Source of the DNA: Cytospora piceicola
Lineage: Eukaryota; Ascomycota; Sordariomycetes; Diaporthales; Cytosporaceae
DNA length: 64,000 bases
NCBI GenBank assembly: GCA_023375675.1
Contig: JALQBC010000006.1
Location: forward strand, 1,426,001 to 1,490,000
Direction of reading: 5' to 3'
Under the pieces are notes generated by a model. That model made no database searches, was not told where the DNA came from, and worked only from the letters and a program-made list of their open reading frames with translations. Below are positions 48,072 to 60,205 of the stretch, one piece after another. Both the position numbers and the translations under genes were made by a program. Positions within the stretch are counted from its first letter, which is position 1; each line of letters opens with the position of its first letter.

Positions 48072-51019
48072 ATGGGAACCGGTAGCACCAGTTCAGAAAC
48101 GGCCCGGCGTGATTCAAGCGTTGCCCCCGGAGGTGGGAGCGGATCCGGCGCTGCTTCGGATCCGGCCAACGGGTCTATTATACGAGCTGTAAGTAACTGA
48201 CACATGATACGTACCTCTTATACTTGCCACAAGCAAGCACAATACGAGCGGGCACGCTACCAAACTACCAAACCAAACACGACCCAACCCAAGCACCTTG
48301 GCGTGATCCACGTGAGACCCTTTACTTGAAACTAACAAAACACCTGTGTAGTGCGACCAATGCCGGATACGGAAAGTGAGTCACTCAGGTCCTGTCCGCG
48401 GACACCTCGTCTCATTACCCAACTGTGGCATGATGTTTCTTATGTGAGGAAAAAGAGGACAAGCTAACCGTCGGGGCTCGGTTTCATCGTCCATCAGATA
48501 CGTTGCGATAAAGAATCACCTTGTTCAAATTGCCGGATAGCGAATCGGGTATGCAGTTCCACGGGCGCCGGTCAGAAGCCCAGGGAGGCAAGGCAGAGGG
48601 TGTTGATCTCTACACAATAGTCTGTTGCCTATCATTCCTTATTCTCTTGCCCCGTAGCCGCGGACTTGACTTGGGTTTTGAGCTCCATGAGTGAGCATCT
48701 CTGTCTCGACCTATTTGACTAATGATGCTCACGATGTGACGAGCCTTTACCCATGACACAATCACTGACCTCTTCCAGTGAGCGCAAAATTGATCACATT
48801 GAAGAGCGACTTGGCTCCATAGAAAGGCTGCTCCGTGAATTGGGTACCAAGGACACCCTTGGCCGCGGTTCCGATCTCCCACTCCACGAGCCTCCACCAT
48901 CCGCCGCCGACTCCCTCAACGTACCGGAACGACGTCAACACAGCGGTGGCTCACCTTCAACCACCACCGCAGATGGCGATTCCACGCCCAACGAGCTAGA
49001 TTCCTCGGCCTTCGAGGGAAACTCCTCCCTCACAGCCCACACTGTTTTCGCTTCCGAGTTTCTCGAACATGCCGTGGAGCGGACATCACTCCGGGACCTC
49101 AACCCGAACATGGCCGCAGCACTGACCTCCCTCAAGCAGATCGTCGGCCTGTCCCGGAAACACGAAGCCCGTACCCGCCGCGGGTCGGCCGCCTCCAGCA
49201 GCCTAGGAAACCGGGGCTCGGAGGTCCGCTTTGCCCACCAGCGCGTCCTGCCCAAGGGCGGCTTCCGGGAACTCCCCATGCCGCCCATCCAAGCCGTCAT
49301 CCCCGTCCTGCGAGAGGTCAAGGAGACACCGCCCGGAACCTTCACCCTCATCAGCGTGTGCTGCTTCATGGCTGTCGAGAACTTTGCCGAGGCCTGCCGG
49401 CGGGTGTACTTCGCGCTAGAGGACTTCTCCCACGCGACGTTTATCATCGTCAACGCCGGGCTGTACTACCTCTTCCAGGAGAAGAGCGTCATGGCGGAGA
49501 CTGACGACCTAGTGAGGCAGTACACGGGGTACTACGAGTTGTGCCGGTCGAACCTGGAGACAGGGCTGGCCAATCTCAAGTTCTTCCTCGGTGCGAGCAT
49601 GGAGACCATCGAGGCTCTCCTGCTTGGCGCGAGTTACGCCATCGAGGTTAGCCGGCCGTCTCTGGCCTGGCAGTTGAACACTACCGCTGCGCAGTTGTGT
49701 CAGGATTTGGGGTACCACCGCGTCATGGGCGGCACCGTGATCTCCTCCGACTCCCGCCCTGATGAGCCGAACGGCCTCAACGACAAGAAGGCCATTCTTT
49801 TCTGGTTCAGCTACATGCTCGACCGCGGACTTGCACTGCGGCTGGGCCGGGCGCCCATCATCCAGGACTTCGACGTCACCCTCCCCCGGGTGATCGGCCA
49901 GGTCAACGCGACGGACATGTGGAAGGAGGTACTGAGGCTGTGGATCGCTCATGCGGACATCCAGGGGCAAATCTACGAGCGGCTGTATTCCCCTAGCAGT
50001 CTGAGTCATCCGGTGAACCAGCGGGTCGAGGCCGCACAGAGGTTGGCGCGCAAATTGAAGATGATTGCGGAGCAGGCCTCCTTGCTTCGAACAGCCGAGA
50101 TGGAGACCTTGGGACGTGGCGGTGGTAGTGGTGGCGGAGGATGGACTGATGCGCGCAAGGCTACTATTACAGAGATGGTTATGAAGAGTGACCAGGTTTC
50201 GTTCCTTAGTAGCTTGGCACTGGTGTATCGGGCTATACCTGCGGGTGTCGGTGTCCAGGCTGGTCAGGCTCACGGGTTCTCGACTTTTACCCCTGAGTGT
50301 ATCGATACGGCGAGGTTGGCTATGCAGACGCATGAGGAGTGTATGAAGCTGATGGGGAGTAATCTGTGGGTTGCCGCTTCATATATACACTGGTATGTTG
50401 TCCGCTTTTCCTTACCCCTTCACCTCTTTTCTCTTGACCTAAGATGAAAGCTGACTCATTCTGCAGGACCATCCTCTACGCCCCTTTCGTTCCGTTCATC
50501 GTCATTTTCTGCCATATCATCGAGACCTCGGATGTGGCCGACCTCCGCCGGCTCCGCGACTTCATCGCCTCGCTTGAGCCTACCTGCGCCGTATCAGAGG
50601 GCATCGACAAGCTGCACCGCCTCTTTAGCGTCCTGCATAGCGTCGCCATGCTTTACGTGGAGGCTAAGTCCAAAGCAAATTCGAGCGAGCCGCAGGACAC
50701 AGACATGGCGCCGATCGGCAACGAGTTTGATGTGTATCTCTCTGCGCTGGGATTCATACCGGTAGAAGGTGACTCTGCAGCAATGTCTGCGGCGGCCGCT
50801 GCGCATACTGCGGGAGGTTCCGGGGGTGCGCTTCCGACATCACCGGTCACGGCTGCTGGGGACGGGAGGGCTTTCGGGTCGGCGACAACGGCGAATGCGG
50901 TGGCGATGAACCAAACGAGTCAACTCGGGGATTGGTTCAGCGGGAATCGGTATATGATGGGCTTGTTGGAGGAAGACCTGTCGCAGTTCCAGCCGAATAG
51001 TTGGACGAGTGGTGTATGA
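48072..51019 (+). CDS. Zn(II)2Cys6 transcription factor with a 24-nt exon (5 exons)
   Basis: Exons 48072-48188, 48352-48375, 48498-48619, 48779-50392 and 50467-51019 give 809 residues. The zinc cluster C40-x2-C43-x6-C50-x5-C56-x2-C59-x6-C66 is split between a 24-nt exon (CDQCRIRK) and the next exon (IRCDKESPCSNCR...). A linker KPREARQRVLISTQ leads to a coiled-coil helix YERKIDHIEERLGSIERLLREL (about 88-109), the usual dimer element. The fungal-specific transcription factor domain follows, with GASYAIEVSRPSLAWQLNTTAAQLCQDLGYHR and FWFSYMLDRGLALRLGRAP. Intron 3 uses a GTCTGT donor that removes an in-frame TAG; intron 4 is GTATGT...CTGCAG and restores HWTILYAPF. The target genes are unknown. The C-terminus is Ala/Gly/Thr-rich. 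Confidence 0.9.
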
Positions 51020-51217
51020 ATGGGATCTCGAGATTGATAGAGACCAGACCATGGCCAATAGCGCGTCCTCCAACTGTGGATCGTCGAGGCAGTGTCGTCC
51101 TTTGAAGTAGCAGAAGTGTTTGTTTGTGGTCCACTCGGTAAACCCAAATGTTGCTCCATCAAACCAAGTCGATCTCGATGGGGTAGGTATCGTGCGTTTA
51201 TGGTCATCTGTTGTGTC

Positions 51218-51736
51218 TCAATCCGTAGGAAATCGCGGGTCGTACATCTCGTAGCCCTCATCCTCGGTGTCGCTTTCAATATCACTTCCCGTGCGCTGCA
51301 GTCCCAAACTCTTGACCTTTGCCTCCTCGACCACATCCTCCTTTGCCCTGCTATCCTTCTCCCCATCCTCTCCCCCAGCCGGGGCAAACGCGCTCTTGAA
51401 GCCCGATTTCTTAAAGCCACCCTTCTTGAAACCACTAGCTGCTTGCTTGCTGTCGCCACCACTACCTCCGCCGCTGCCGCCTCCCAGCTGGATGCTAATC
51501 ACGCCGTCGGCCTTCGCCTCGGCCTTTCTTGCCCTCGCGGCGGCGGTAGGGTCCCTGGTCATGGCGCGCATCTCCTTAAGGCGGACCTTGTGGCTGTGGT
51601 CGTAGGATGACAAGTGGGCTTCATATTCATTGTGGCGACTGTAGCCTTTCTGGCAGAGCTCACAGTAGAAGGCCTGGCGGGCTTCGCGGGCGGCGGCCGT
51701 CTGGGCTGGGGGGAGGGTTTGATGACGTGGAGGCAT
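51218..51736 (-). CDS. Small C2H2 zinc-finger protein (GPATCH8/ZNF804-type finger)
   Basis: A single exon of 172 residues runs from the ATG at 51736 to the stop at 51218. One finger, FYCELCQKGYSRHNEYEAHLSSYDHSHKVRLKEM (residues about 23-56), has the C-x2-C-x12-H-x5-H spacing of the finger in GPATCH8/ZNF804-type proteins, close in sequence around SYDH-HK. These proteins are associated with RNA and splicing. The middle is a Gly/Ser linker followed by GFKKGGFKKSGFKSAF repeats, and the C-terminus is acidic (SDIESDTEDEGYEMYDPRFPTD). No G-patch domain is present. The gene ends about 200 bp from the convergent regulator and is divergent from the MCP1-like gene. Confidence 0.87.
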   Translation of the reverse strand: MPPRHQTLPPAQTAAAREARQAFYCELCQKGYSRHNEYEAHLSSYDHSHKVRLKEMRAMTRDPTAAARARKAEAKADGVISIQLGGGSGGGSGGDSKQAASGFKKGGFKKSGFKSAFAPAGGEDGEKDSRAKEDVVEEAKVKSLGLQRTGSDIESDTEDEGYEMYDPRFPTD

Positions 51737-52450
51737 CTTGACCGTGGTCTGATCGTAATGGTGAAGACGTGCCCTCGTCTGTGATTTTGGTTATGGCTAT
51801 GGTTAGTGGTGACTGCTTGTCGCGACTGTGCAAGCTCCAGTTCGCGATGCCTGCCGGTGTTGCTAGTCGCAACACAGACCAACAACGGGCCTGCCGGGTG
51901 TCCCTATTTGAGGTACACAGTACAGATTCATACATACTGTGGTAGTAATTGCAGCGCTACTGGGTGCCAGGCTTTTTTTTTACCCCCTTGTCAGGTATTC
52001 TTGGCTCGTGCTTGCTGTGGACCGTAACGTCGCGGTGTTCCTCTTTGCTGTAAGAAGTACCGGTGGGACCGGTGCATCTGATCTACAATACCAGTTCAGG
52101 GTGTTTTATTTACCCATCCGACTAAGTATTAGAGGACGTTGAGATTGAGTTAGCGAATCTGGGTGGGTTCTCACAGTGGGCCCCAGCTGTCAACGTCACT
52201 GACTTACAGGGGCCCTCAGTGGCCCAGAACCGTTCAGAACCGTACCTGGGCGTGCTCGGTACCGAGGTACCAGGACGGGCCGGCTTCCAAGGTTCTCAAC
52301 AATTCTATGCATCGATCGTGACCAGCGCTTCTTTCTTTTTCTCTGTTCCTTTTTTCTCCCCTCCACCTAAGCAGTGCCCCATGATCACTACACTCTACTA
52401 AGTCCTAAAATAGTTGGAGTAGGGGCTGGGGGGAATAATACGAACGAAAC
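51737..52450. promoter_or_regulatory. Divergent promoter region of the C2H2 and MCP1-like genes
   Basis: 714 bp without a gene. It contains a perfect 12-bp palindrome CTCGGTACCGAG (52255-52266) and TTCCAAGGTT (52285-52294). Confidence 0.5.
52255..52294. repeat. Dispersed intergenic motif block
   Basis: CTCGGTACCGAGGTACC is followed 19 bases on by CTTCCAAGGTTC. Confidence 0.6.
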
Positions 52451-53546
52451 ATGACAGACTCCAGGTCTTTAAGGCGGACTCCGTCGCAAGAGACGCTCAT
52501 GTCCTTACTACAATTGGATCCAACTCCCATGCCCGACACAGAGAAGGATCTCCCACCATTACCGGAGGAGCCGAGTGAAAAGGCAAGGTCAATAAGGCCG
52601 GGACATGCTCGGACTACGTCTCTGGGTCTAAGTGGGAGTGGCCAGGGGTCTACATACTACCGTACGCCTTATTCTATCCTAACCTACGAGACAATCATTG
52701 CCTATCCCTCTGATGTACGTAAGACTAATATCTCGTCTAGTTACTCGCATACAACGATACTCGACCTACGCCCTTTCCATATTCACCGGCCTCCATTTAA
52801 CCAACACCTCGTTGATACCCCTAATTACCCGCGCGGTCCCCTCCTCCGAGTCGTACCTCCTCCTCGCCCGCGAGATCTATCAGACACCTATGACCGAGCC
52901 CTTGTTCGTCGCCCTCCCAGTTTTCGCACACATCGCATCCGGGATCGCATTACGTTTCGTCCGGCGCTCGCACAACCTGAAGAGATATGGAGGTGCTACC
53001 CCGGCCGTCTTTCCACAGAGGTCATCCACCGGGTTTTCTTCGTCATCAGGCGAGGGCTCGAGGCATGGCTGGCCACCACTGACGTGGATATCGCTGTCAG
53101 GGTATGGGTTTGCCCTGTTTCTTGGTGCGCACGTTTTCATGAACCGCCTTTTACCGTTACACGTCGAGGGCGACAGCGCAAATATTAGCCTGGCATATGT
53201 TGCGCACGGCTTTGCAACCCACCCGATAACCTCCTATTTCGCATATGCGGGGCTTCTGACGCTGGGGTGCGGACATATGATCTGGGGATGGGCGAAGTGG
53301 ATCGGGCTGGCGCAGATGGCAGGCTGGAAAGCAGACTTCAAGACCTTGGGGACTACGAGGCATCGAGATGAAGACGTTAGGCGGAGGAAGAGGAGGAGGA
53401 GGATATGGCTGAGCATCAACGGGACAGCTTTGGTTGTGACGGCGCTGTGGGCTGCAGGGGGCTTGGGCGTTGTTGCTAGGGGTGGTCGCATGCATGGCTG
53501 GGTCGGGAAGGTTTATGACGAACTGTACGCTGCTATTGGGATATAG
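52451..53546 (+). CDS. MCP1: MCP1-like mitochondrial membrane protein (2 exons)
   Basis: Exons 52451-52661 and 52741-53546 give 338 residues; the intron is GTACGC...GTCTAG and joins STYY to LTRIQRYSTY. After a soluble N-terminus of about 70 residues (acidic, Pro-rich, DLPPLPEEPSEKA) there are several hydrophobic helices: YALSIFTGLHLTNTSLIPLITRAV, PLFVALPVFAHIASGIALRFVR, SLSGYGFALFLGAHVFMNR, THPITSYFAYAGLLTLGCGHMIWGWAKW and the last one near LSINGTALVVTALWAAGGLGVV. This layout and the motif LHLTNTSLIPL match the MCP1 family (DUF1691). In yeast Mcp1 is an outer-membrane protein that works with Vps13 in lipid homeostasis and suppresses loss of ERMES. The basic segment RRRKRRRRIW lies just before the last helix. 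Confidence 0.86.
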
Positions 53547-54647
53547 CTGGATATCTTAGGGGATAGAATGATGCCCTTGAATCGCATATATCTAGAAATG
53601 ACATAGACATGACAACCTCAGGGGCAGTGTTTCTCAAATGTCGACGTGGTGGTAACAAGGGCATCCGTGATCATGGCCGTTTTCTTTGGTCCGGGGTCAG
53701 GAAGTAGAGGGTGTTTTCCATTTACAGGCTCTCTGCGCATTGTACCCTTCATTTCGCCCCTGTCAGAAACAGGAGGTCGCTCTCAACGCACACGTCTTAC
53801 TCGGCCGAGTTCGTGCTTTGCCGTGGCATGGCAACAACCTCGTGGATGGCACTTGGCTGGATTCTGTACGACCGACCTTTTTCCAATCCGGCAGTAGAAT
53901 GCTGACTATATGCATGCAAACCATCGAGCGATCACTCCCTAACACTAATCCACCATGCCCGTTTTCCTGATATAGCATGACGTGCAGTCGGATCGACGAA
54001 ATGGCAGGCTTGGATTTGAATTCAATTCGAGATCGACGCTGTGATTACTATAGCCAAGGCTTCCTAGTTGGCTAGTACAACACAATCCGCTGTCAGCTTT
54101 GTGTCGTACCGCAAGCGCCCTGAGTCACTTCAAGCCCAGTTCCGCAGCACATTAGGCTTTGCCCGGGCGATGTCAGCCACTCACCGAGTGTGACGTTGGA
54201 TGGTATCTCGGGTTGGCCGTGTTGATCATCTGTTGCATCTGAATTTGCTTCTCTTACAGAAGGTCATCGTTAGTCTTTCGCTTTCTTTCTTCCCCGTCAT
54301 CATTCATGTAAGACGTCCGTCTCTTGGCTTACTACAGAGTGCATACATGTCTGTCTATCCAACCCTCTGATAATACGACCTAACTTGAAAATATCCATTT
54401 GTTTCCCCCAGACGACGACGACAGAGCCATATCCAACACTTCTTAACATACTAGGGAACCCTGAAACTGAGCATATCACTTTAGAGCAGACAATGACCAA
54501 CCTCGCCCTGCACATCCTGTGTCGTCGCAGTACTGCCTCAGACGACTGGTGAGCATGAACCTTGAAGGCCTGCGAGCTCAAGCTCGGTCGCCTACACGAC
54601 CACATTATCAGCGGCTCGTCCCAAACAGAGGGAACGAAGAAAGCAAG
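53547..54647. other. Intergenic region
   Basis: 1.1 kb without a supported gene. An in-frame ATG at 54555 could extend the next protein by 31 residues. Confidence 0.5.
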
Positions 54648-55847
54648 ATGGCTTCAGCCACAATCTTGCCTGGTGAAACCATCATCGAGAGGGCTCCGGC
54701 ATGGACTGCTCCCGGGGCCGGCCTCACACCGGAAGATCGCCGGAACAATCACGGGGTCTCTATGCGAATTTTCATTATATCCCTTGCGCTGCTCTCGGTA
54801 TATAACGCGGCCGAGCTTGCTGTCCTGTGCTTCCTCACCTTCAAGCACTACCGCGGGCTCTACTTCTACTCCCTTCTCATCTCCGGTTTGGCCATCATTC
54901 CCTACTCACTCGGATTTCTTCTCGACCTGTTGGACATCACCACCGGAGATACCCGATGGCTCGCCATCACGCTGATTACAATTGGCTGGTGGCCCATGGT
55001 CACCGGCCAGGCCTTGGTGCTGTGGAGCAGGCTGCACCTGCTCCTCGTCGGCGCTCGAGGTGACAAGATTATCCGCTGGACAATAGTTATGATTGCCATT
55101 GATGCGATAATCTTTCACCTCCCTACCACCGTCTTCACATACGGAACCAATGGTGACATCAGCACCGAGGTTTTCGCGAGGGGATATAACATCATGGAAA
55201 AGATCCAGATGGCCGGTTTCTTTTGCCAGGAGACAGTCTTGTCAACTATTTATATTGTCGAAATATTCAAGATACTGCAGACTAGCTTGCAGCCCGATAC
55301 TCGCACGATGATGAAGAAGCTTGTGGCTGTCAACGCCGTTATCATCTTCATGGATCTGGGACTTCTGGGACTGGAGGCTGCGAGTCTGTATATCCTCGAG
55401 ACAATGCTCAAAGGTGTCGTCTATGGGATCAAGTTGAAGCTAGAGTTCGCAATCCTAGGGAAGTTGGTTAGGTTTGTGGGAGGCGGGAGGCCCAGTGTCG
55501 ATCAGGGCTCTGTGGGCACGCATCATGACCCGAGGAAGAACTCGGTTGGATTTGTGAGTGCTATGACTGCTACCAGTTGTCGCAAAAAGAGAGATCGGAT
55601 GGTGGAGAATGATGAGGTTGTTTTGGGTGATATGGACCATATCAGCGAGTTTGTGGACCTGGAGAGGGTCGGTGAGGATATTACGAGGCCAAACAGGAGT
55701 GTGGACACTCGGTCTGGGAACATCGGGAGGCACTGTATGGGGATTGACTCTGATGAACATAGTTTTGCGAGGTTTCAGCATGTCGAGGATGTCACGAGGT
55801 TAAGGGACAGTTTGGTATGTGACGTGGAGGATCAGGATCTTACCTGA
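54648..55847 (+). CDS. Seven-helix fungal membrane protein (DUF7703/rhodopsin-like type)
   Basis: A single exon from the ATG at 54648 (context GCAAGATGG) gives 399 residues. Seven hydrophobic helices can be counted: RIFIISLALLSVYNAAELAVLCFL, LYFYSLLISGLAIIPYSLGFLL, WLAITLITIGWWPMVTGQALVLW, WTIVMIAIDAIIFHLPTTVFTY, IQMAGFFCQETVLSTIYIVEIF, LVAVNAVIIFMDLGLLGLEAASL and a final one near MLKGVVYGIKLKLEFAILGKLV. The loops carry a conserved-looking WSRLHLL after helix 3. The C-terminal 110 residues are soluble and charged. This resembles fungal integral membrane proteins of the PTH11-like/DUF7703 group, but it lacks the CFEM domain of PTH11. It could be a receptor; no ligand is known. Confidence 0.82.
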   Translation: MASATILPGETIIERAPAWTAPGAGLTPEDRRNNHGVSMRIFIISLALLSVYNAAELAVLCFLTFKHYRGLYFYSLLISGLAIIPYSLGFLLDLLDITTGDTRWLAITLITIGWWPMVTGQALVLWSRLHLLLVGARGDKIIRWTIVMIAIDAIIFHLPTTVFTYGTNGDISTEVFARGYNIMEKIQMAGFFCQETVLSTIYIVEIFKILQTSLQPDTRTMMKKLVAVNAVIIFMDLGLLGLEAASLYILETMLKGVVYGIKLKLEFAILGKLVRFVGGGRPSVDQGSVGTHHDPRKNSVGFVSAMTATSCRKKRDRMVENDEVVLGDMDHISEFVDLERVGEDITRPNRSVDTRSGNIGRHCMGIDSDEHSFARFQHVEDVTRLRDSLVCDVEDQDLT

Positions 55848-57550
55848 CGTCCTGATGTTCGTAACCGGTGAGAAATTCCGTAGGGTGACTGGCACTGACG
55901 TGTCAATAAGCAACAAAATAGATACGCTTCCAGTTTAAGTCTGCTTGCAATAGAGGAAAGGTGCCTGCCACGAGCCGTTTTGTTGATAAATTATAGCAGG
56001 CTCGATAGTGTGCTAGGAAGTAATGAACTGACAACAGACCTTGTGACAGTGAACAAAACACATGCTACATCAGTTCACGGTATTAGAGAAATATCCGACT
56101 GGTGTTATGAAGGTACATGGGGCAACTTTGTATATCCCGGGATCCAATAAAGTAAGACTAAACAACGCTATTGAACAGCCTCCTCTGGGATTGACCCACT
56201 CATCTTGTCCAATATGTACACTGATTTTTGGATCATGATGTGGATCTTGTGGAGCGAAAGGCCCATGAGCTCCTTGTCGCTTCGAAGCGAAGGCTGGCGG
56301 CATCCTGTTATGGACTGGCGAGTTTGGCACACGAGTGGCTCTTATATCACGAAGGACCAGGATCGGGCTCTGTTGTTTGGGTACTACCTGGGACACTAAG
56401 GGGTTCGTGAACCAACAGGTCAACTGAACAGCGAGGGTATCGAAGGAAGTCCAGCAATTCCCAAACCGAGGCAGAGGACTGGCTCGGAGTGGGTGTGATG
56501 GTAACTTTAGAGTGACAGGAGGTACATGTCTGCACAGCATCCAGGCTTCAAGGCCAAGACTTGAAATATACGAAGACATCATGATATGCCCCGTACTAAG
56601 AGATACGTCGTTTCTGGGAAGGATATTAATAAATTGGATATCTGCCCAGGTGGACGAGAGTTTTCTGGGACAGAATGGCTCGAAGCTCCTATATCTATCT
56701 TGACACAGTCTGAGCTATGTAAGTTATTATGATGCGGTAGAATCGAAGCTGAGTTCAGGGTGGAAGTCGGAACGGCCAGATTGCTAGTGACTGAAACTGG
56801 AGATTTCTGAGGTTACCCCGGAGTTACTAAGTAAGTAATTACTCAATTAAATAGTTGAGTACTTACAGAAGGCCGTGTAAGTATACACGGACCATTGATC
56901 ATAGTGACGGCGCTGTGAGTAATACCAGAACTATTACTTGAGGGATATTCAAGATTTACACAAGGCAAGGCAGCCTGGCATAGATCACTACCTGTAAAGG
57001 TCCGTGGCTCATAGGGAAGTTGGATCAATTGATAGGTAATAATCATCACTGTAATACATCCACGTCAAGGACAGAAAATTGTATTCAAATTGTTCCAGCT
57101 TTACTAATTCGTAGCCAAATCATCCGTCTGACAGTTGCTTCCGGCCCTTGCAATGTAATGTCACTGTGAACCAGGCTTCCTACTTGCTTTCAATGTTAAG
57201 ATTCCGAATGTCCTCCGTCATCAACCTAGCCATCGACTACAGTTCTCTTCCCATCGCTTCTAGCGGGTTGCAATAAACCCCTTAAACCATGATACATACA
57301 TTAGTTTAAGACCTCGGAAGCACGTGGTGGCTCGTACTCACAATACCGAATGACTTCGATACCTTTAACATATCTCAGTCGCGACCGGCTTTGACGCTGT
57401 TAGGTCCCGTGAGTAAGCTGGTGGTGTCAACTCAATGGTATCACCCTCCTCGATGGTGGCATGTTCCTCTACAATATTTGTCGTTGGTGGCTGAGCCTGG
57501 GTGATGCCTGGCTACTTGTCTTCAATGTTGGTTTTGCTGGGACCTGTTCG
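55848..57550. other. Intergenic region
   Basis: 1.7 kb with no supported gene; A+T-richer than the flanking coding DNA. A minus-strand frame at 56070-56582 has no recognisable domain. Confidence 0.45.
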
Positions 57551-57820
57551 CTAGCATATGAGAAATAAGATGCAGAAGCCGCCCAAGAATACAGGCCACA
57601 AGATTGTGGGTATGATGATGAGTAGGTTGGTGAAAACACCCATGAAGAACTTGTCCTCCTGAACGCGGCTGGGCAATCGAGTGAAGGTGCTTTCGTGAAC
57701 CAACCGAAACATGCCAGGAGCCACTACGATGAGACTCAAGCCGTAGAAAAGGGCGAGCGTGATTATCCAATCTTTGGAATGAGGGGCGGAGGTAGCAGAG
57801 CTAGATCGAAGGGCAAACAT
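57551..57820 (-). CDS. Small two-helix membrane protein, unknown
   Basis: A single open frame of 89 residues from the ATG at 57820. It has one helix near residues 19-38 (WIITLALFYGLSLIVVAPGMF), a soluble loop with LPSRVQEDKFF and a second helix at about 62-88 (GVFTNLLIIIPTILWPVFLGGFCILFLI). The hydrophobic segments are well formed and the first helix is preceded by an uncharged Ser/Ala N-terminus. I do not recognise a family. Short fungal proteins of this layout occur as uncharacterised hypotheticals. A chance frame cannot be excluded because no intron or neighbour supports it. Confidence 0.5.
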   Translation of the reverse strand: MFALRSSSATSAPHSKDWIITLALFYGLSLIVVAPGMFRLVHESTFTRLPSRVQEDKFFMGVFTNLLIIIPTILWPVFLGGFCILFLIC

Positions 57821-60109
57821 CGTGATAATATGTGCCTAATGTCAAGTGATTCAGGTTGTCTGATGAAATCGTGATGAATGGCTGATTGCCACAGTTGAGA
57901 AGAATTAGATGTCAATTTAAGCTTGTATGTTTGTCCTCGTATCTGGAAGCAAGAGAAAGAAATTGAAAGGTAAAGCCTGACCTTGTGAGATCGAAGTTGA
58001 AATCATTGGGTCTTAGTCGAAGTTCACGTCTGGTTGAAAGTCTTGCTTTGGAACTGAGGACGTTGACGCCCGGGCGGACAAAACCAGACTCGCTTCGAGG
58101 TATGATAATCCTGGAAGGTCATGTAGGTACGCACAGACTATCGAACCTAGTAACATAACCTAACTACCTAAGTAGTAAGGCTGCTCAGACACTCAGAGAA
58201 GCTACGAAGAGGATTAGTCGTGTTGGCCGCTAGAATGCATAGACTAGTTTATTCAGAATCTTTATAGTATGTCCTATGACAATGATTTAACAATCTGTTT
58301 CACAGTATCACTCATGAATTTCTAAGGCGTTTGGTAGGCCAGTTTCCTTTGATTTTATAAGTACGAAATACTCAACATATCATATGGATTCATGTACCTG
58401 GCCATATGTTAATTAGGTACTCATCGAGCAGTGAAAGGGCGTCCTGTTCTCTTGCTGCTGCACAGTACCTAAGTACTTATTACCTGCTTCCTCCAGGAGC
58501 CGAGTGTATAATACTGTATAGCCGAAACGATATCCGCCTACTTGCTTTATGCTTAACACGTGTAGTATGTGGACTAGAAGAAGTGACCTGAAGGTTAGTT
58601 TGCTTGGAAATCGAGTCTGTATATTATACCTAGGAAACTGAACATTGATATCCAACTTAGGTTCAAAGCCTGCCTTTTGTATTAGGGATTAAGTGGATAC
58701 CCGGAACCTGCCTTCTTGGAATGGTGCGGCGAAGACAGTCAAGCTTGGTGATGCGCTGATAGGGGTACTAGTGGTCGAGCGTGATACTCAATTCCGGGAC
58801 AATACAGAGATGATAGCAACGCGAGATCCCGAGGGTGTGGGTCGGACAAAGCAGTAAGACTAATAATCATTGAGATTTCTGACCTAAAGGTAGGTTATTA
58901 GCACACAGCTTGGATTCAGGTAAGTTATTTATTTCCGGCCTGATCTATGGCCTGAAGTCAGAGACTAATTTTAAGAAGTTATCATCTGTGTTCGCTGGGT
59001 CAAGAGTGTCCGTGACAGGAGAGGATGTCTTGCGGCAGGTGGATTGGTCCTGTGTACTTTACACGCGTGACAAGAGTTACAGAGGTCTCGGGGGCCTCCA
59101 GGTTCTGACTGAGCGACCATTCTGAGCTGGGTCTCGCCTATAGAACAATAGAGTGTAATGCTTACAATTGTTGAATAAAGTCAGTGAAGAGATGGAGAGA
59201 ATTGTTGGCCGCTTCCGATGAAAAGCAAGATGCTTTCGTCCTCCACGTCGGCTACTTCACCCCTGACTAACAAAGCTCCGAGTTGCAAGGCCACAGCAGA
59301 ATGACCATCTGTATTGCCTGTAGAGTAGCGGTGTATAGTTAGGACGATTAAATACAACCAGACTTCAAAATCGCCGGATATCTGAGCGAGCATTGTCTGC
59401 AATAAACATGATTGTCTAGATACCCTAGGGTACCTAGGTATGTAGTAGAGCTAAAATAACCCTACTTACTGTTGCAGTGCTAGGAGGAAAGATATCAAAT
59501 CCTGGTGCCTAATTGACTAATAATTACATGTAAATCAAGTGTAACATTATCCCCCGATAGTGCTGATAGCCACAGCCGATGGTTGATTCCTCAGTCTGTT
59601 CAAAGTCTCATCATTTTCAAGGGGAACATTGGCATTGTCTGCAAATGAACCTGCACTGTAGAACATTATAGCCTACCTCAAGTGCTAGGTATACTCTTTC
59701 AGAGATGTGATAGAAGGGTACATCTAGAAGACGACTGCAAATTCTTTGCAACTGGCCATGCCATTCAAGAAGGGGGGTTTTAATCTAGTAATTCCCGGCT
59801 CAGCCGGTAAGCCAACTGCATTCACTAATTTGATTGCCCTCGTATTTCCCGTCTGTATCCATTGTGTCCGACTGCTACCTACCATTTTCGCGGCTCGTAG
59901 GGACCTTCCCTACATTTATCCGTCCAGGCCGTCTCTGGACTGAATTCACGGCATCCACACATCGTCACGTAAACCGATATGCCGTGTTACCGGACTCCAC
60001 CAACATGGTCTCCCACCTTCCTGAATAGGCAGTGAACGACATGGTGTGCATTATGTAGCAGCCCAGAGGGGGCTTACTGACCTCTGATCGCCCACTGGCA
60101 GCTGTCAGT
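57821..60109. other. Intergenic region, A+T-richer
   Basis: No gene is supported in 2.3 kb. Motif blocks with CTACCTAAGTAG (about 58165) and CCTAGGGTACCTAGGTA (about 59424-59440) are present. The right end is the promoter of the carboxypeptidase. Confidence 0.45.
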
Positions 60110-60117
60110 TATAAAAG
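60110..60117 (+). promoter_or_regulatory. TATA box of the carboxypeptidase gene
   Basis: TATAAAAG lies 89 bp upstream of the ATG at 60206. Confidence 0.7.
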
Positions 60118-60205
60118 AGCGCAACGGTCGGCATCGAGCTGAGAATCATCTAGGATTTGTTCTGCCATCCGCATTGTCTCTGTCTCCCGGATCAACTCTC
60201 GCGCC

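Noticed and set aside
48549..48660. A GTATGC donor at 48549 as the end of zinc-cluster exon 3
   Set aside because: Reading on gives the sixth cysteine (VCSSTG) and the usual KPRE--QRVLIS linker, so the exon continues to 48619.
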